Shown here one piece after another: positions 1 to 7,867 of a DNA stretch of 50,469 nucleotides. The translations under genes and the position numbers were made by a program. Position 1 is the stretch's first letter, and every line of letters starts with the position of its first letter. The notes under the pieces are model-generated. The model saw only the letters and a program-made list of their open reading frames with translations, was not told the DNA's origin and ran no database searches. Source of the DNA: Acholeplasmatales bacterium (GTDB taxonomy: Bacteria; Bacillota_I; Bacilli_A; Acholeplasmatales; Anaeroplasmataceae); contig JAFRXJ010000049.1 in NCBI GenBank assembly GCA_017441525.1, positions 1 through 50,469 on the forward strand, written 5' to 3'.

Positions 1-1
1 A

Positions 2-211
2 ACAAAGGCAGATTTGCCAATGAATGAAAATGAGGAGGATATTGAAATGTGTAAAGCAATAGAAGATATGAAAAAACATGCCAAGGAAGATGGCAAAAAA
101 GAAAACCTAAATAATAATATTAAAACAATGCATTCAAATGGATTTGATGTAAATACCATAGCTAAGGCGTTGAGCCTTGATATTAACTATGTTAAGAAGG
201 TATTGGCATAA
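2..211 (+). CDS. C-terminal end of an Rpn/PD-(D/E)XK nuclease family protein (partial)
   Basis: The reading frame is open from the left edge of the window, so this is the 3' end of a longer gene rather than a complete small one. The visible 69 residues contain the pattern MCKAIEDMKKHAKEDGKKE followed by a short helical tail ending DINYVKKVLA. From memory this is the typical C-terminal extension of Rpn family recombination-promoting nucleases, often labelled PD-(D/E)XK nuclease family transposase, where a conserved MCxAxxDM element precedes a charged helix and a small helix-turn-helix-like end. The catalytic domain lies outside the window, so activity cannot be judged. Such genes are commonly multicopy and degenerate in gut Firmicutes. 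The gene ends at a hairpin shared with trpB on the opposite strand. Confidence 0.6.
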   Translation, partial: TKADLPMNENEEDIEMCKAIEDMKKHAKEDGKKENLNNNIKTMHSNGFDVNTIAKALSLDINYVKKVLA

Positions 212-220
212 TATAGTAAA

Positions 221-256
221 AAAGGAACTTGATTGATTTCAAGTTCCTTTTTGTTT
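221..256. terminator. Bidirectional terminator between the Rpn-type gene and trpB
   Basis: GGAACTTGA and TCAAGTTCC form a strong stem with A-rich flank on the left and TTTTTGTTTT on the right. It sits between two convergent genes, so it can serve both strands. Confidence 0.8.
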
Positions 257-1503
257 TATAGTTTAATATTATGCTTTTCTAACCAGTCAATGCCATATTT
301 TTCAATGACATAATCCATATCCTTATCTCCTCTACCAGATAAGTTAACTAAGATTGTACCAGTTTTCTTTTGAGTTCTTGCTAATTTCATTGCATATGCT
401 ACAGCATGTGATGATTCGATTGCAGGAATAATACCTTCTAGTCTAGATAGAGTATAGAATGCCTCTAAAGCCTCATCATCTGTTACTGTATCATATTTTA
501 CTCTTCCAATATCATGTAAGAATGCATGTTCAGGACCAACAGAAGGATAATCAAGACCAGAAGCTACTGAATAAACTGAATCAGGCTCACCCTTTTCATC
601 TTTTAACATTAATGAATTAAATCCATGCATAATTCCTTCAGAACCATATGTGATACTTGCAGCATGTTGTCCTCTTCCTTTTCCTCTACCAAGTGGTTCA
701 ACACCAACGATTTCAACTGGATCATTAACAAATGGAATAAACATACCAGCAGAATTAGATCCTCCACCAACGCATGCACAAACAACGTCAGGTAGTAATC
801 CTGTCATTTCTCTAAATTGTTCTTTAGCTTCTATACCAACAACTGATTGGAAATCTCTAACCATAAGTGGGAATGGATGTGGACCAACTACAGATCCAAT
901 ACAATAGATACAATCTTTATATTCTTTTAAATAAGCAGCAAATGCGGCATCTACAGCTTCCTTTAATGTTTGTTGACCATCAGTTACTTCGATTACTCTA
1001 GCACCTAATAATCTCATTCTAGTAACATTTGGAGCCTGCTTTTTAATATCTACAGCTCCCATATAAATATCGCATTCTAGGCCAAAATAAGCAGCAGCAG
1101 TAGCTAAGGCAACACCATGTTGACCAGCACCTGTTTCAGCAATAATCTTTTTCTTACCCATAAACTTAGCTAAAAGACCTTCACCCATACAGTGATTTAG
1201 CTTATGAGCACCAGTGTGGTTTAAATCCTCTCTCTTTAAATAGATTTGAGCACCACCACAGTATTTTGATAATCTTTCACAATGATATACTGGAGTAGGT
1301 CTTCCTTGGAATTCTTTTCTAATTCTTCTTAGTTCATTAATAAATTGAGAAGAATGACAAATTGTTTGATAAGCCTCTGTAATTTCTTCAAATGCTGGTT
1401 TTAATTCGTCAGGAATATATGCTCCACCATAATTTTTAAAGAATCCATTTTCATCTGGGAAATTCTTTAAATATGTTTCAAAATCTACATCTTTAATTTT
1501 CAT
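256..1503 (-). CDS. trpB: Tryptophan synthase beta chain (orphan TrpB)
   Basis: PLP enzyme that condenses indole with L-serine to give tryptophan; cytoplasmic. The 415-residue protein has the hallmarks [19 protein letters not shown] with the PLP lysine at about K101, the catalytic glutamate in AETGAGQHG at about E123, [10 protein letters not shown], the phosphate-binding CVGGGSN and the C-terminal [10 protein letters not shown] start at the ATG at 1503 because AAGGAG lies just upstream; an upstream in-frame start would add 23 non-conserved residues. A TTGAAT-17-TAAAAT promoter lies upstream on the same strand. No trpA or other trp gene is nearby, so the enzyme may salvage indole directly, a role known for stand-alone TrpB. 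The helix after the COMM region reads QAPNVTRM where common TrpB has QALNVFRM. Confidence 0.93.
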   Translation of the reverse strand: MKIKDVDFETYLKNFPDENGFFKNYGGAYIPDELKPAFEEITEAYQTICHSSQFINELRRIRKEFQGRPTPVYHCERLSKYCGGAQIYLKREDLNHTGAHKLNHCMGEGLLAKFMGKKKIIAETGAGQHGVALATAAAYFGLECDIYMGAVDIKKQAPNVTRMRLLGARVIEVTDGQQTLKEAVDAAFAAYLKEYKDCIYCIGSVVGPHPFPLMVRDFQSVVGIEAKEQFREMTGLLPDVVCACVGGGSNSAGMFIPFVNDPVEIVGVEPLGRGKGRGQHAASITYGSEGIMHGFNSLMLKDEKGEPDSVYSVASGLDYPSVGPEHAFLHDIGRVKYDTVTDDEALEAFYTLSRLEGIIPAIESSHAVAYAMKLARTQKKTGTILVNLSGRGDKDMDYVIEKYGIDWLEKHNIKL

Positions 1504-1540
1504 AATAACACTCCTTATATGTTTTACACATACTATTTTA

Positions 1541-1569
1541 ATTTTAATATTTTTACAAATATTATTCAA
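1541..1569 (-). promoter_or_regulatory. Putative sigma-A promoter of trpB
   Basis: On the minus strand TTGAAT (1564-1569) and TAAAAT (1541-1546) are separated by 17 bp. The leader to the trpB start is only about 30 nt, with no room for a T-box or trp leader. Confidence 0.5.
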
Positions 1570-1639
1570 CACAATATTTTAATAATTGAGTATGAAAAAG
1601 TAATAAAATAAAGTGTTTTTATTATTCTATTTTCAATTG

Positions 1640-1668
1640 TTGACAAATCATATATATTAATATATAAT
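1640..1668 (+). promoter_or_regulatory. Consensus sigma-A promoter of degV
   Basis: TTGACA (1640-1645), a 17-bp spacer and TATAAT (1663-1668) are a perfect match to consensus. The spacer holds the palindromic stretch ATATATTAATATAT (1652-1665), which also occurs in the palindrome upstream of the XRE gene at 14494-14733. Confidence 0.85.
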
Positions 1669-1699
1669 GCGAGAGTATTTATTAATAAAGGAGATATTT

Positions 1700-2527
1700 A
1701 TGAGAAGAATATTCGTTGATTCTGGTTCATCAATTAAAAAAGATGAATTAGCTAAATATAACGTTGAATTAATCCCTTTAAAAATATTAATTGGTGATAG
1801 AGAATATTTAGATGATGGAATTGATTTACCAATAGATAAATTTTATAAATTAATTGAAACAGAAAAAGAATTTCCTAAGACAAGCTTACCTCAATTAGAT
1901 GTCTTAGAAAAAAGAGTAACTGAATGTACAAATAATGGTGATGAAGTAGTAATTATCACAATTTCTAGCAAGATTAGTGGAGAAAATAATGCATTAAAGA
2001 TGTTATTTGAGGATAACAAGAATGTATTAGTTCTAGATTCAATGCTTGCTGTAGGTGGTATTAGATTAATCGTTGATTATTTAAATAGAAATAAAGATAT
2101 CCCATTTGATAAGATTGAAGAGAAAGTTAATGAATTTATACCTAAGGTACAAATCATGGCTATCCCTGAAACTTTAAGAAATCTATTAAAGGGTGGAAGA
2201 TTATCTAAGACTGAATGGTTATTAGGTTCTATCTTACAAATTAAGCCAACAATTGGATTTAAGGATGGTAAGGTTAAAGTATTATCTAAAAATAGAGGCC
2301 TAAAGAAAGCAATGAAGGAAGTAGCTTCAATGCTTTCTGAATTAAATTGCGATACAGATTATGATATTATTGCATCATATACATATAATAAATCTAATGT
2401 AGAAGAATTGATATCTATGGTAGATGAAAAATATAAATCAGCTATTAGAGTATACGACAATCTTGATCCAGCAATCGCTGTACACTGGGGTCCTAACGCA
2501 TTTGGTTTTATATTTGTAATAAAGTAA
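1700..2527 (+). CDS. DegV family fatty-acid-binding protein
   Basis: DegV proteins bind a long-chain fatty acid; in FakB-type members they present it to the FakA kinase for phospholipid synthesis. The 275-residue protein begins RRIFVDSGSS, the typical first strand and loop, then has the PLKI(L) strand with YLDDGID, the FPKTSLPQ element, ISSKISGENN, and the middle ETLRNLLKGGRLSK motif that is diagnostic of the family. The ATG at 1700 is preferred because AAGGAG precedes it and because an alternative start at 1667 would fall inside the -10 box. It is a single-gene unit with its own promoter and terminator. Whether it is a FakB cannot be settled without the ligand pocket alignment; no fakA is in the window. 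Confidence 0.9.
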   Translation: MRRIFVDSGSSIKKDELAKYNVELIPLKILIGDREYLDDGIDLPIDKFYKLIETEKEFPKTSLPQLDVLEKRVTECTNNGDEVVIITISSKISGENNALKMLFEDNKNVLVLDSMLAVGGIRLIVDYLNRNKDIPFDKIEEKVNEFIPKVQIMAIPETLRNLLKGGRLSKTEWLLGSILQIKPTIGFKDGKVKVLSKNRGLKKAMKEVASMLSELNCDTDYDIIASYTYNKSNVEELISMVDEKYKSAIRVYDNLDPAIAVHWGPNAFGFIFVIK

Positions 2528-2535
2528 AAACAATT

Positions 2536-2560
2536 AACTAGGTTATAAACCTAGTTTTTT
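2536..2560 (+). terminator. Intrinsic terminator of degV
   Basis: AACTAGGTT (2536-2544) pairs with AACCTAGTT (2548-2556) over a 3-nt loop, followed by a T run. Confidence 0.9.
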
Positions 2561-2581
2561 TATTTTTTTAAAATATTTTTA

Positions 2582-2608
2582 CAATTCCTATTGATTTAGT
2601 AGGAATTG
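2582..2608. promoter_or_regulatory. Palindromic operator candidate covering the -35 box of the cystine operon
   Basis: CAATTCCTA (2582-2590) and TAGGAATTG (2600-2608) are perfect 9-bp inverted arms around 9 bp that contain the -35 element. The arms recall the GGAATT-type half-sites I associate with CymR, an Rrf2-family cysteine repressor of Firmicutes; that attribution is from memory and not tested. No regulator gene is adjacent. Confidence 0.55.
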
Positions 2609-2618
2609 GTGATATAAT
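2591..2618 (+). promoter_or_regulatory. Promoter of the cystine/sulfur operon
   Basis: TTGATT (2591-2596), 16 bp, TATAAT (2613-2618). Transcription would begin near 2625, about 40 nt before the leader peptide start. Confidence 0.65.
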
Positions 2619-2665
2619 AATAACTGTAATCCCTAGTAAATAGGTAGGAATAGGAGGTAATTGAT

Positions 2666-2725
2666 ATGAAAAAGATGATGTGTTGTATCAATAATAAAAT
2701 TAATGAGGTCTGTCGAATGCAATAG
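2666..2725 (+). CDS. Cysteine leader peptide (19 aa)
   Basis: A very short reading frame, MKKMMCCINNKINEVCRMQ, starts at an ATG placed 8 nt after a perfect AGGAGG (2652-2657). Three of 19 residues are Cys, two of them adjacent (codons TGT TGT at 2681-2686) and one near the end (2711-2713). Its stop codon (2723-2725) lies inside the 5' arm of a hairpin that competes with a terminator just downstream, and the first structural gene encodes a cystine carrier. The layout matches ribosome-mediated attenuation leaders such as those of trp and his operons, with Cys as the sensed amino acid. It is seen directly as an ORF with a strong ribosome site; the regulatory role is inferred. Confidence 0.7.
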   Translation: MKKMMCCINNKINEVCRMQ

Positions 2726-2760
2726 TAGTATGTACTCTATGGCATTATGCCATTTTTTTA
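2716..2760 (+). promoter_or_regulatory. Attenuator: mutually exclusive antiterminator and terminator hairpins
   Basis: Terminator: ATGGCA (2739-2744) pairs with TGCCAT (2748-2753), followed by T2754-T2759. Antiterminator: AATGC (2716-2720) pairs with GCATT (2742-2746), ATAG (2722-2725) with CTAT (2737-2740), and AGT (2727-2729) with ACT (2734-2736). The antiterminator uses the 5' arm of the terminator, so only one can form. A ribosome at the leader stop codon would cover 2716-2725 and favour termination; one stalled at codons 6-7 would leave the antiterminator free. Confidence 0.65.
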
Positions 2761-2778
2761 TGGAAAGGGATTGATTAT

Positions 2779-4293
2779 ATGGATTTTATTTTTGATTTTA
2801 ATTGGATATCAATATTAGCTCTAACAGTATTTATATTTGTATTCATAATATTAAAATTATTAACAAAAAAGATTCCTTGGATATATGTAGTATTAATTTC
2901 ATTAGTATTAGGTATAGGACTTGGATTCTTGCTTAAATCAGAAAATAATAAATACTTAATATGGGTAAATGTTATTGGTAATATTTATGTAAATGTCATT
3001 AAAGCATTAGTTGCCCCAATTATATTAGTTTCAGTATTTGCAAGTTTTGTTCAACTTAAAAATAAAAAGAATATAAAAACAATAGGAATTAAATCAGTTG
3101 TCTGGTTATTGCTATCTGCATCACTTGCAATAATACTAAGTATTATAATAGGCGTTACAACTAAGATTGGTAATGGTGCTGGTTCAATATTTGGTGATTT
3201 ATCAAGCGTATCTGAATCAACAGTCAATGCATATAAAGGATTAAGTAAATCATTTGATGAAGTAATAACTAATTTATTCCCATCAAATTTCATTACAGAT
3301 TTTGCAAATAGTAATGTTGTTGCAATAATCATTGTAGCAATTGCATTTGCACTAGCCTTTATATCAGTATCTGCAAAAGAAGGAGAAAAGAAGATTGCAG
3401 TACTAAAAGATTTTGTAATAGCTGTTAAAAAGGTATTATATAAAATCTTAGAATTTGTTGTAGCACTTACACCATATGCTGTATTATGTTTAGTTGCTGT
3501 TTCGGCAAGTAAGATATTTACAAACATTGACTCAATGTTACAACTATTATTATTAGTAGGATTAATTTATTTAACATCAATAATTCATACATATGGATTA
3601 AATGGATTATTAGTAAAATTTGTTGCAAAGCTAAATCCTATCAGATTCTTTAAAAAGACATTTGGTGCTCAAGCAACAGCATTTACAACTCAATCAAGTG
3701 TTGGAACACTTCCTGTAACAACTAATACATTAATTAAAAATATTGGTGTTAAAGAAGAAGTTGCGAACTTTACAGCTCCACTTGGAACAACAATAGGAAT
3801 GCCAGGTTGTACATGTATTTGGCCAGTATTGTTAGTAATATTCTATGTTAACGCTGTAGGCCTATCTTGGGGTGTTGGTGATTATATAGTATTAGCATTA
3901 TTAGCTTTAGTATTATCACTTGGTAGTGCAGGAGTTCCTGGAATTGCAATTGTATCAGCAGTTGGCCTATTCTCAGCACTTAACTTGCCAGTTGCTATAG
4001 TAATCTTATTTATACCTATTAATTCTATATCAGATATGATTAGAACATTAGATAATGTTTCAACAGCAACAGTTGCTTCAGCAATAGTTGCAAGACAAAC
4101 AGATAATTTAAATGACAAAATATTTAATGATGAAGAAGAATATAGTGATGAAACAGATTATAAAACAACTGATTCACTTGAAGGTGTTGAAATAGTCGAA
4201 GAAAAGAAATCATTTGGAAACTGCTGTGGCTCTGATTTCTTAGATCAAGAAGAAAAGGATGAAGGAGTAATTTTATTGGTAGAGGAGGAATAA
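2779..4293 (+). CDS. L-cystine carrier of the dicarboxylate/amino acid:cation symporter family (TcyP-like)
   Basis: Sodium- or proton-coupled importer in the cell membrane. The 504-residue protein has an N-terminal TM segment, further hydrophobic helices, and the hairpin-loop signature FTTQSSVGTLPVT with the following PLGTTIGMPG, which fits the TcyP cystine branch better than the glutamate or C4-dicarboxylate branches. An acidic cytoplasmic tail of about 60 residues after the last TM ends in an NCCGSD element and a run of Glu. AAGGGA lies 8 nt before the ATG. It is the first structural gene after the Cys leader attenuator and is followed after a single base by the TSCPD gene, which supports cystine as substrate. 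Substrate choice remains inferred; another amino acid is possible. Confidence 0.8.
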   Translation: MDFIFDFNWISILALTVFIFVFIILKLLTKKIPWIYVVLISLVLGIGLGFLLKSENNKYLIWVNVIGNIYVNVIKALVAPIILVSVFASFVQLKNKKNIKTIGIKSVVWLLLSASLAIILSIIIGVTTKIGNGAGSIFGDLSSVSESTVNAYKGLSKSFDEVITNLFPSNFITDFANSNVVAIIIVAIAFALAFISVSAKEGEKKIAVLKDFVIAVKKVLYKILEFVVALTPYAVLCLVAVSASKIFTNIDSMLQLLLLVGLIYLTSIIHTYGLNGLLVKFVAKLNPIRFFKKTFGAQATAFTTQSSVGTLPVTTNTLIKNIGVKEEVANFTAPLGTTIGMPGCTCIWPVLLVIFYVNAVGLSWGVGDYIVLALLALVLSLGSAGVPGIAIVSAVGLFSALNLPVAIVILFIPINSISDMIRTLDNVSTATVASAIVARQTDNLNDKIFNDEEEYSDETDYKTTDSLEGVEIVEEKKSFGNCCGSDFLDQEEKDEGVILLVEEE

Positions 4294-4294
4294 T

Positions 4295-5116
4295 ATGAAG
4301 AAATTAAATAAATATGTTTTAGTATTAATAATAACATTTTCTTTTGCATTATTATTTCTAGGGCTATCAATAGGTAGTGCAATATATACAGTTGAAAGAT
4401 CAAAAAAATCAATTGATAACATTGGAAAAATAGTTGTTGATGATGATTTAACATTAACAACATCAAAATCTAAATTGGATAAGGCAATAACTAATTATGA
4501 AAAATTAGATAGAAATATTAATTTAGATAAGCAAATAAAGAATATTGATAAGCTAAATGAATCTAAAAAGGAATTTGTAAATGTTTCAATTATTTTAGCA
4601 ATATCAGTAGATAATCAAAAAGTTAAATTAGAATTAAGTGATTCTGATGTAGCTAAATATGTCAGCGATATATCAGAATATCAAAAAGAATATATTACAG
4701 AAGATGAATTTAAAGAATTAGATAAATATAATGATTATTTAATAATATATGAAAAATATAAAGATTTAATTGGTAGTTCATCTTCTAGTGATAGTGGTTC
4801 TTCATCAAGTTCTAGTGGAGAAGAAGAAATTGAAATTTGTTTGGGTGATAATATGGCAAAATACGAATTTGTACCAAAAGGTGTTTGTTCAAGAAAAATT
4901 AAATTTGAATTAGATGATGAATCTAAAATTAGCAACCTAGAATTTCAAGGAGGATGTCAAGGAAATCTATTAGCTATTAGTAAGATAGTTGAAGGATTAC
5001 CGGCAGAAAAGGTTATTAAAGTATTTGAAGGTAACCTATGTGGAAATAAACCTACAAGCTGTGCAGATCAATTAGCACATGCATTAAAACTAGCATTAAA
5101 AAACAATAAACATTAA
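4295..5116 (+). CDS. Membrane-anchored protein with C-terminal TSCPD domain
   Basis: The 273-residue protein has a basic N-terminus, one TM helix at about residues 8-30, a charged helical region (about 33-160), a Ser-rich linker (161-174) and a C-terminal domain (about 182-270). That domain carries GVCSRKIKF, GGCQGN, LCGNKPTSC and DQL, which matches the small TSCPD family (TIGR03905 type) normally found as a free protein of roughly 80 residues. Cysteines are at 182, 198, 221, 249 and 256. By the positive-inside rule the domain would face outward. GAGGAGG precedes the ATG and the gene is coupled to the cystine carrier by 1 bp. Function of the domain is unknown to me; a thiol or metal role in the surface handling of cystine is an inference from context. 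Confidence 0.72.
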   Translation: MKKLNKYVLVLIITFSFALLFLGLSIGSAIYTVERSKKSIDNIGKIVVDDDLTLTTSKSKLDKAITNYEKLDRNINLDKQIKNIDKLNESKKEFVNVSIILAISVDNQKVKLELSDSDVAKYVSDISEYQKEYITEDEFKELDKYNDYLIIYEKYKDLIGSSSSSDSGSSSSSSGEEEIEICLGDNMAKYEFVPKGVCSRKIKFELDDESKISNLEFQGGCQGNLLAISKIVEGLPAEKVIKVFEGNLCGNKPTSCADQLAHALKLALKNNKH

Positions 5117-5130
5117 GGAGAGATTATAAA

Positions 5131-6690
5131 ATGAAAAGATTAGGAAAAGTAGTATTATCATTAGGAGCAATTGCGTCATTATTTGCATTTGCTTCATGCA
5201 AAGGAAATAATGAAACAAATAAAGATGACGAAAATGGAGAAAGCAATTTAGGTAAAACAGTTGATCCAATTAATTATTCTTTATCCTCAACATCATATGA
5301 TATAGATAAAGAATATTATTATTCAGATTACAATAAATTACATCAAGCATCAGATAACATTGATGTATTCGAGAATAAAGATAGCATTGTATATAAAAAT
5401 GTAACATGGGAAGAATTAGTTTACTTATTTGAACAAGAAGGTAATTATTTAGTATTATTTGGTGGTTCTTGGTGCCATAACACTCGTGCAGCTGCAGGAT
5501 ATATTAATGATTACGCAAACGAATATGGAATAGACACTATCTATAATTTCGATTTCAGATTAGATTCAGAAACAAGAGATGCTCACATTAGAGAAACTAA
5601 AACATCTACAGCAAAAGCCGCTGAATATAATTATTTATATGGTGAATTAGTATCAAAATATATTACTAACTTAAATGATTGGGTTGAATATAAAGAAGAT
5701 TCAACAAGTGCTTTAACATATGTAAATTCATCAAATGAAGATGTTACAGTTGCGAAAGCACAAGTACCATTCTTATTCTTATACAATAAGGATAATACAA
5801 AAGATAATACAGGTACATATACTGGAAATGATAAGAAGTTCCCAATTGTATATGGATTTGAAGAAATGATTGATAGAGATGCAGACGGTGTATATTCTAA
5901 AAATTATATTACAAAAGAAAAGACTTATTATACAGAAGAATATAAGGGAAGATTAAAGACTATCTTTGATTATATTAAGAATAATAATGTAACTTTATCT
6001 GAATTTTCAGCATCTGACTATATTAGAAAATCATTCAATGATAAGAGTGGTCAAACATTATTTACTGAAACTGAAAAAATTAACTTCAATACAGTAAGCT
6101 ATAGAGAATTAAAGTGGTTATTAGAACAAGATGGTAATTCATTAATTTTATTAGGTGGTTCTTGGTGTGGTAATACACAAGCAGTAATCAACACAATTAA
6201 TGATTATGCTGTAGCTAATGATTTAGTTGTATATCTATATGATACAAAGATTGATACAGGATTAACTAAGACTTCTAAATTTGGTTATTCTAAGGATTTA
6301 AACACTAGAGCTTCAAACGGTCCTTTAACTTATTTATATACTAATTTAATTGAACAATACTTCACAAATATCACTACATTATATGATGTTAATGATGGAT
6401 CTGCAGGACATAGAATTGATTATGTAAACGCAAATGGTGAAACAGTATCTGTTAAGAAGGCACAAGTGCCATACTTATTATCATATAATAAGGATGCAAA
6501 GGATGAATTAGGAATTAGCGCCCCAATTACTGGATATTATGAACAAATGTTAACATTATCTTCAGCAAGAGCTGATTATGTTTATAAAGCAGAAAATTAC
6601 GAAGCTTATAGAAATGGTATTAAAAATATTTTAAATGCTTATGCGGAGTACACTGATATAACAGTTTCAGATATTACTCCTAGAGCTTAA
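5131..6690 (+). CDS. Lipoprotein with two tandem thioredoxin-like domains, each with a CxxT site
   Basis: A signal peptide with lipobox FASC puts the lipidated Cys at residue 23. After an acidic linker the mature protein is an internal duplication: repeat 1 has GGSWCHNT (Cys115) and a later QVPF with the cis-proline position at about P213; repeat 2 has GGSWCGNT (Cys346) and QVPY at about P447. Both fit a thioredoxin fold, but the second active-site Cys is replaced by Thr, so each site is monothiol. Flanking text is also conserved between repeats (EELVYLFEQEGN versus RELKWLLEQDGN). It is the third gene of the cystine operon with an AAGGAGA ribosome site. A surface thiol carrier or cystine-reducing or binding lipoprotein is plausible; no specific family name is recognised. 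Confidence 0.75.
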   Translation: MKRLGKVVLSLGAIASLFAFASCKGNNETNKDDENGESNLGKTVDPINYSLSSTSYDIDKEYYYSDYNKLHQASDNIDVFENKDSIVYKNVTWEELVYLFEQEGNYLVLFGGSWCHNTRAAAGYINDYANEYGIDTIYNFDFRLDSETRDAHIRETKTSTAKAAEYNYLYGELVSKYITNLNDWVEYKEDSTSALTYVNSSNEDVTVAKAQVPFLFLYNKDNTKDNTGTYTGNDKKFPIVYGFEEMIDRDADGVYSKNYITKEKTYYTEEYKGRLKTIFDYIKNNNVTLSEFSASDYIRKSFNDKSGQTLFTETEKINFNTVSYRELKWLLEQDGNSLILLGGSWCGNTQAVINTINDYAVANDLVVYLYDTKIDTGLTKTSKFGYSKDLNTRASNGPLTYLYTNLIEQYFTNITTLYDVNDGSAGHRIDYVNANGETVSVKKAQVPYLLSYNKDAKDELGISAPITGYYEQMLTLSSARADYVYKAENYEAYRNGIKNILNAYAEYTDITVSDITPRA

Positions 6691-6710
6691 TTAAAAAAGT
6701 GGGTGAATGT

Positions 6711-7847
6711 ATGAAATTTGAAACATTATGCTTACATTCTGACAATAACGAAAAGGATGAGTGGGGTTCAATCGCTCATCCTATATGTCAATCAGTAACA
6801 TTCGTTCATAAAGGAGTTGATGTTGAATCTGATTATAGCTATTCAAGATTATCTAACCCAACAAGAAGACATGTTGAAAAGCTAGTAGCAAGTCTTGAAG
6901 GCGGCTATGATTCATGTGCGTTTTCATCTGGTATGACCGCAATTACAGTATCACTATTATTACTAGAACCTGGTGATCATGTTATCGCGTCTGATGATTT
7001 ATATGGTGGAGCTTTAAGATTATTTAATAATATATGTAAAACAAATGGTATTGAATTTGATTTTGTAAATACATCAAATGTTGATGATGTTAAACCATAT
7101 GTTAAAAAGAATACTAAATTATTTTATATAGAAACACCATCAAATCCTTTGATGCAGGTTACAGATTTAAAGGCTATATCAGAGATTGCACATAGTATAG
7201 GGGCATATTTATTTGTAGATAATACATTTTTAACTCCATATTTTCAAAGACCATTTGAGTTGGGTGCTGACATTGTATTGCATAGTGGGACAAAATATTT
7301 AGGCGGTCATAATGATACCTTGGCAGGCTTTGTAGTCTGTAAGACAAAGGAATTATATGAAAGAATATTATTTAACTCAAAAACAATAGGTGGTCAGCTA
7401 TCTCCATTTGATTCTTTCTTAATTGAAAGAGGAATAAAGACATTACCACTTAGAATGGATAAAATAAATGATAATGCAATTAAAATAGCTAATTTCTTAA
7501 AGTCCTGTAATAGCATAGAAAAAGTATATTATGTAGGGCTTAAAGATTCTTTAGGATATGATATAACATTGAAACAATCTAAAGGCTTTGGTGGAATGAT
7601 ATCAATTGAAGTCAAATCTAAAGAATTAGCTCATAAAATTTTAAAAGATGTAAAAATATTTCAATATACTGAGTCTTTAGGTGGAGTAGATTCATTAATT
7701 ACATATCCAATGCTTCAGACTCATGCTGATGTTCCTGAAGAGGAAAGAAATAGAAGAGGAATTAATGATAGATTCTTAAGAATATCAGTTGGTATTGAAA
7801 ATGTTGATGATTTAATATCAGATTTAAAACAAGCTATAAATGATTAA
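6711..7847 (+). CDS. Cystathionine gamma-synthase/gamma-lyase family PLP enzyme
   Basis: The 378-residue protein is a full-length Cys/Met metabolism PLP enzyme. It has YSRLSNPTRR near the start, SSGMTAI, the PLP-contacting DDLYGG, ETPSNP, VDNTF and the Schiff-base lysine in SGTKYLGGHND (about K195). Members either build cystathionine from an acylhomoserine and cysteine (MetB), or split cystathionine or homocysteine (MccB, MegL); sequence reading alone does not separate these. I start at the ATG at 6711, behind GGGTGA, not at the GTG at 6699. Its place in a cystine-import operon suggests transsulfuration linking cysteine with homocysteine. Confidence 0.88.
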   Translation: MKFETLCLHSDNNEKDEWGSIAHPICQSVTFVHKGVDVESDYSYSRLSNPTRRHVEKLVASLEGGYDSCAFSSGMTAITVSLLLLEPGDHVIASDDLYGGALRLFNNICKTNGIEFDFVNTSNVDDVKPYVKKNTKLFYIETPSNPLMQVTDLKAISEIAHSIGAYLFVDNTFLTPYFQRPFELGADIVLHSGTKYLGGHNDTLAGFVVCKTKELYERILFNSKTIGGQLSPFDSFLIERGIKTLPLRMDKINDNAIKIANFLKSCNSIEKVYYVGLKDSLGYDITLKQSKGFGGMISIEVKSKELAHKILKDVKIFQYTESLGGVDSLITYPMLQTHADVPEEERNRRGINDRFLRISVGIENVDDLISDLKQAIND

Positions 7848-7867
7848 TTAAAAAAGAGGTGATATTC

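Noticed and set aside
256..1640. Possible Trp T-box or leader before trpB
   Set aside because: Only about 30 nt separate the likely transcription start from the ATG, with no T-box motif.
3051..3527. Long minus-strand reading frame inside the cystine carrier gene
   Set aside because: Antisense shadow of a clear transporter gene; no ribosome site and no family features.
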